From contig NZ_VORT01000009.1 of assembly GCF_007997155.1 (NCBI RefSeq), forward strand, positions 62,001 through 126,000: a DNA stretch of 64,000 bases, in the 5' to 3' direction. The stretch comes from Aequorivita antarctica. GTDB lineage: Bacteria > Bacteroidota > Bacteroidia > Flavobacteriales > Flavobacteriaceae. A program made the translations under genes and the position numbers. Below the pieces are notes generated by a model. The model saw nothing but the letters and a program-made list of their open reading frames with translations, ran no database searches and was not told the DNA's origin. This document shows positions 61,957 to 64,000 of the stretch, in pieces; position 1 is the first letter of the stretch, and each line of letters begins with the position of its first letter.

Positions 61957-64000
61957 TTACTTCAACTTCTTGAGCAAATAGGAATAAGTCAACGCGTTTG
62001 ATTTTGCGCTTTGTTCATTGGTAGATGAGCCTGCATGACCACCTTCGGTATTTTCATAATAGTAGGTTTTGTAGCCCATATCATTCATTTTAGCAACCAT
62101 TTTTCTAGCATGACCGGGATGTACTCTATCGTCTCGAGTAGAAGTGCCAAAATAGACTTCTGGGTAATCTGTTCCTTCTTTTAAATTATGATAGGGTGAA
62201 TATTTTTTGATGTATGCCCATTCTTCAGGAATATCTGGATCTCCAAATTCGCTCATCCAACTTGCTCCTGCTAACAGTTTGTTATAGCGTTGCATGTCTA
62301 GCAGTGGTACTTGACAAACAATAGCGTTGTATAAATCTGGTCGTTGTGTAAAAGCAACCCCTACTAAAAGGCCACCATTACTGCCACCCATCGCGCCTAA
62401 ATGTTTTGGTGATGTGATTTTTTTAGCAATTACATCTTCAGATACAGCATATAAATCGTCGAAAGCGTTTTGTCGGTTTTCTTTTATCGCATCTAGGTGC
62501 CATTTGGGACCGTATTCACCACCACCGCGAATATTTGCCAATACAAAAACACCGCCTTTATCTAACCAAGAAACTCCCATTGATGCCCAGTAAAAAGGGG
62601 AGCTAGAAATTTCAAAACCACCATAAGCATATACTAAGGTTGGGTTGGTACCATCCATTTTTAGGTCTTTACGAGACACCATGAAATAAGGAATCATCGT
62701 TCCATCTTTAGATTTTGCTTTGTACTGTTTAACTTCAAGGTTACTGGTGTCAAAATAGGTGGGTAGGGACTGGTATGGGGTAAAGTTATTACTGCTTGCA
62801 TCGCCTAGATATAAAGTAGTAGGTGTGATAAAGTTTTCAAAATCAAAAAAATACTGATCAGAATGATTTGAAGTTGCAACAACACTAAGTGCTCCTAATT
62901 TTGGCGCTGCTACTTTTTTACTGACCCAGTTTCCATTGGTAAATGAATAGACGAATAAGTTGCTTGTAACATCAGTGAGTACATTAACAAGTAATTTAGT
63001 TTTGGTTGTAGAAATTCCGGAAATACTTGAAAATTCATCGGGTTTCAGGATGACTTTAATGTCTTTATTTCCTTTTAACAATTCAGTAAAATTGAGACTT
63101 ATAAGCGTGCCTGTGGTATAGGTTTTGTTATTTACGGTCCAGTCTGATTTTAATTGAATCACAAATTGGTTGTCCTTTATAATTAATCGTTCATAAGCAA
63201 CTGCACCTATGGCAGCATCTTCTGGAATATCTAATGGGATGCGTTTATTATTTAACCAAACCGAAAGTTGAGCTGATAAAAAACTAGATGCTTTAACCAA
63301 TAGGGTGTATTGTTTGTCACCATCGTGGATAATAAAACCTGTAGCTAACACATCTGTAGTTTCCGCTTCATAAATAAGTTGGGCATCTTTTAAAAGAGTA
63401 CCTCGTTTCCAAAGTTTTACTTGTCTTGCGTAACCCGAAGTAGTCATAGTGCCTTCGCCAAAATCGTTTGAAACAATCAAGTTGTTTTCATCTAAATACG
63501 CTGCACTACTTTTTGCTTCGTCTATTGAAAAACCGTTTTCTATAAATTGCTTTTTGTTGACATCAAATTCTTTGATATAAACGGCATCGCCACCACCATT
63601 GGATAGTTGAATTAAAAAACGATTGTAGTCAGGATATAGCCCATAGCTTCCTTTATAAACCCATTTCTTATTATCTTGTGCTGAAAGTTTATCGATATCC
63701 AGCAGTGTTTCCCAAACTGGATTTCCGCTCTTATAGCTTTCTAATTTGCTTCTTCGCCAAATTCCTCGCACATGGTCTTGGTCTTTCCAGAAATTATAGG
63801 CATAGTTTCCGTGAATTGTTGGGTAGGCAATTTTTTCGGTAGAATTGAGGATTGCTAAATTCTTGTCGTAAATGTCTTGGTAGTTTTTTTCTGCACTCAA
63901 CTCTGCAACGGTGGCTTTATTTTGTTTTTCAACAAATTGCAAAGCCTCTTTGCCATCAACTTCTTCCAACCACAAGTATTTGTCTTCCTGTGCTTTAATA
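61957..64000 (-). CDS. Prolyl oligopeptidase family peptidase, 5' end outside window
   Basis: The frame is open to the window edge; upstream codons encode IKAQEDKY before LWLEEVDGKEAL, the usual prolyl-oligopeptidase start region, so about 680 residues are visible. The beta-propeller fills the N-terminal part; the hydrolase domain has Ser in MGGSNGGLLVGVA, Asp in TSTRDDRVHPGHA and His in TEGGHAGS. S9A type. It cuts short proline-containing peptides. First gene of the visible island. Confidence 0.95.
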   Translation of the reverse strand, partial: IKAQEDKYLWLEEVDGKEALQFVEKQNKATVAELSAEKNYQDIYDKNLAILNSTEKIAYPTIHGNYAYNFWKDQDHVRGIWRRSKLESYKSGNPVWETLLDIDKLSAQDNKKWVYKGSYGLYPDYNRFLIQLSNGGGDAVYIKEFDVNKKQFIENGFSIDEAKSSAAYLDENNLIVSNDFGEGTMTTSGYARQVKLWKRGTLLKDAQLIYEAETTDVLATGFIIHDGDKQYTLLVKASSFLSAQLSVWLNNKRIPLDIPEDAAIGAVAYERLIIKDNQFVIQLKSDWTVNNKTYTTGTLISLNFTELLKGNKDIKVILKPDEFSSISGISTTKTKLLVNVLTDVTSNLFVYSFTNGNWVSKKVAAPKLGALSVVATSNHSDQYFFDFENFITPTTLYLGDASSNNFTPYQSLPTYFDTSNLEVKQYKAKSKDGTMIPYFMVSRKDLKMDGTNPTLVYAYGGFEISSSPFYWASMGVSWLDKGGVFVLANIRGGGEYGPKWHLDAIKENRQNAFDDLYAVSEDVIAKKITSPKHLGAMGGSNGGLLVGVAFTQRPDLYNAIVCQVPLLDMQRYNKLLAGASWMSEFGDPDIPEEWAYIKKYSPYHNLKEGTDYPEVYFGTSTRDDRVHPGHARKMVAKMNDMGYKTYYYENTEGGHAGSSTNEQSAKSNALTYSYLLKKLK

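Noticed and set aside
1-64000. CRISPR arrays, prophage, integrase or transposase genes
   Set aside because: No evenly spaced repeats of 25-40 bp and no such enzymes among the reading frames.

Overview
The window looks like chromosomal DNA of a marine-type member of the Flavobacteriaceae (Bacteroidota); Aequorivita or a close relative is my guess and is inference only. Signs are the low GC, the repeated TAnnTTTG -7 promoter boxes, and family-typical genes: a GYDIA-type GHMP kinase, class II HMG-CoA reductase, FecI/FecR/TonB-receptor trio, DUF6090 proteins, and lipoproteins with acidic residues after the lipid cysteine. I see no rRNA, CRISPR array, prophage or intact insertion sequence.

Region 1 (1-9.7 kb, minus strand): the tail of an outer-membrane protein gene, a frameshifted DUF488 gene behind tryptophan 2,3-dioxygenase, then an envelope cluster whose transcription order is coaX, FadL-like barrel, TPR protein, lptC, small membrane protein, CNNM/CBS protein, ppiD-like chaperone. 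Region 2 (9.7-19 kb): tRNA-Phe with a clear promoter and terminator, two mevalonate-pathway genes, and a complete trpEGDCFBA operon. The trp operon is preceded by an unannotated leader peptide with three consecutive Trp codons, a strong terminator and a 7-nt antiterminator pairing, which together form a transcription attenuator.

Region 3 (19-28.8 kb): two rhodanese proteins, a thioredoxin/ApbE/DUF4266/DUF3570 operon that looks like an envelope redox or flavinylation module, a CtlX-type hydrolase, an SDR/DUF2867 protein, MarC and ArgS. Region 4 (28.8-39.6 kb): an ECF sigma/anti-sigma/TonB receptor signalling unit next to three modular, probably surface-exposed lipoproteins built from two repeat domains, then an M28 peptidase and a fasciclin lipoprotein.

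Region 5 (39.6-64 kb, all minus strand): carbonic anhydrase, a TPR lipoprotein, an orphan Pycsar-type membrane effector, and a peptide-degradation island. The island holds S9, prolyl-iminopeptidase-like, M19, M14, M28, DUF885 and prolyl-oligopeptidase enzymes plus an APC amino-acid permease. Interleaved are four full and two broken copies of a DUF6090 membrane-protein family, with a small group of redox and sulfotransferase genes. The island would break peptides down in the envelope and import the products.

The main unusual signals are the trp attenuator, dispersed repeat elements read in frame inside argS and trpF, the DUF6090 expansion, the modular lipoproteins, and two genes broken by single changes (DUF488 frameshift, DUF885 amber stop).
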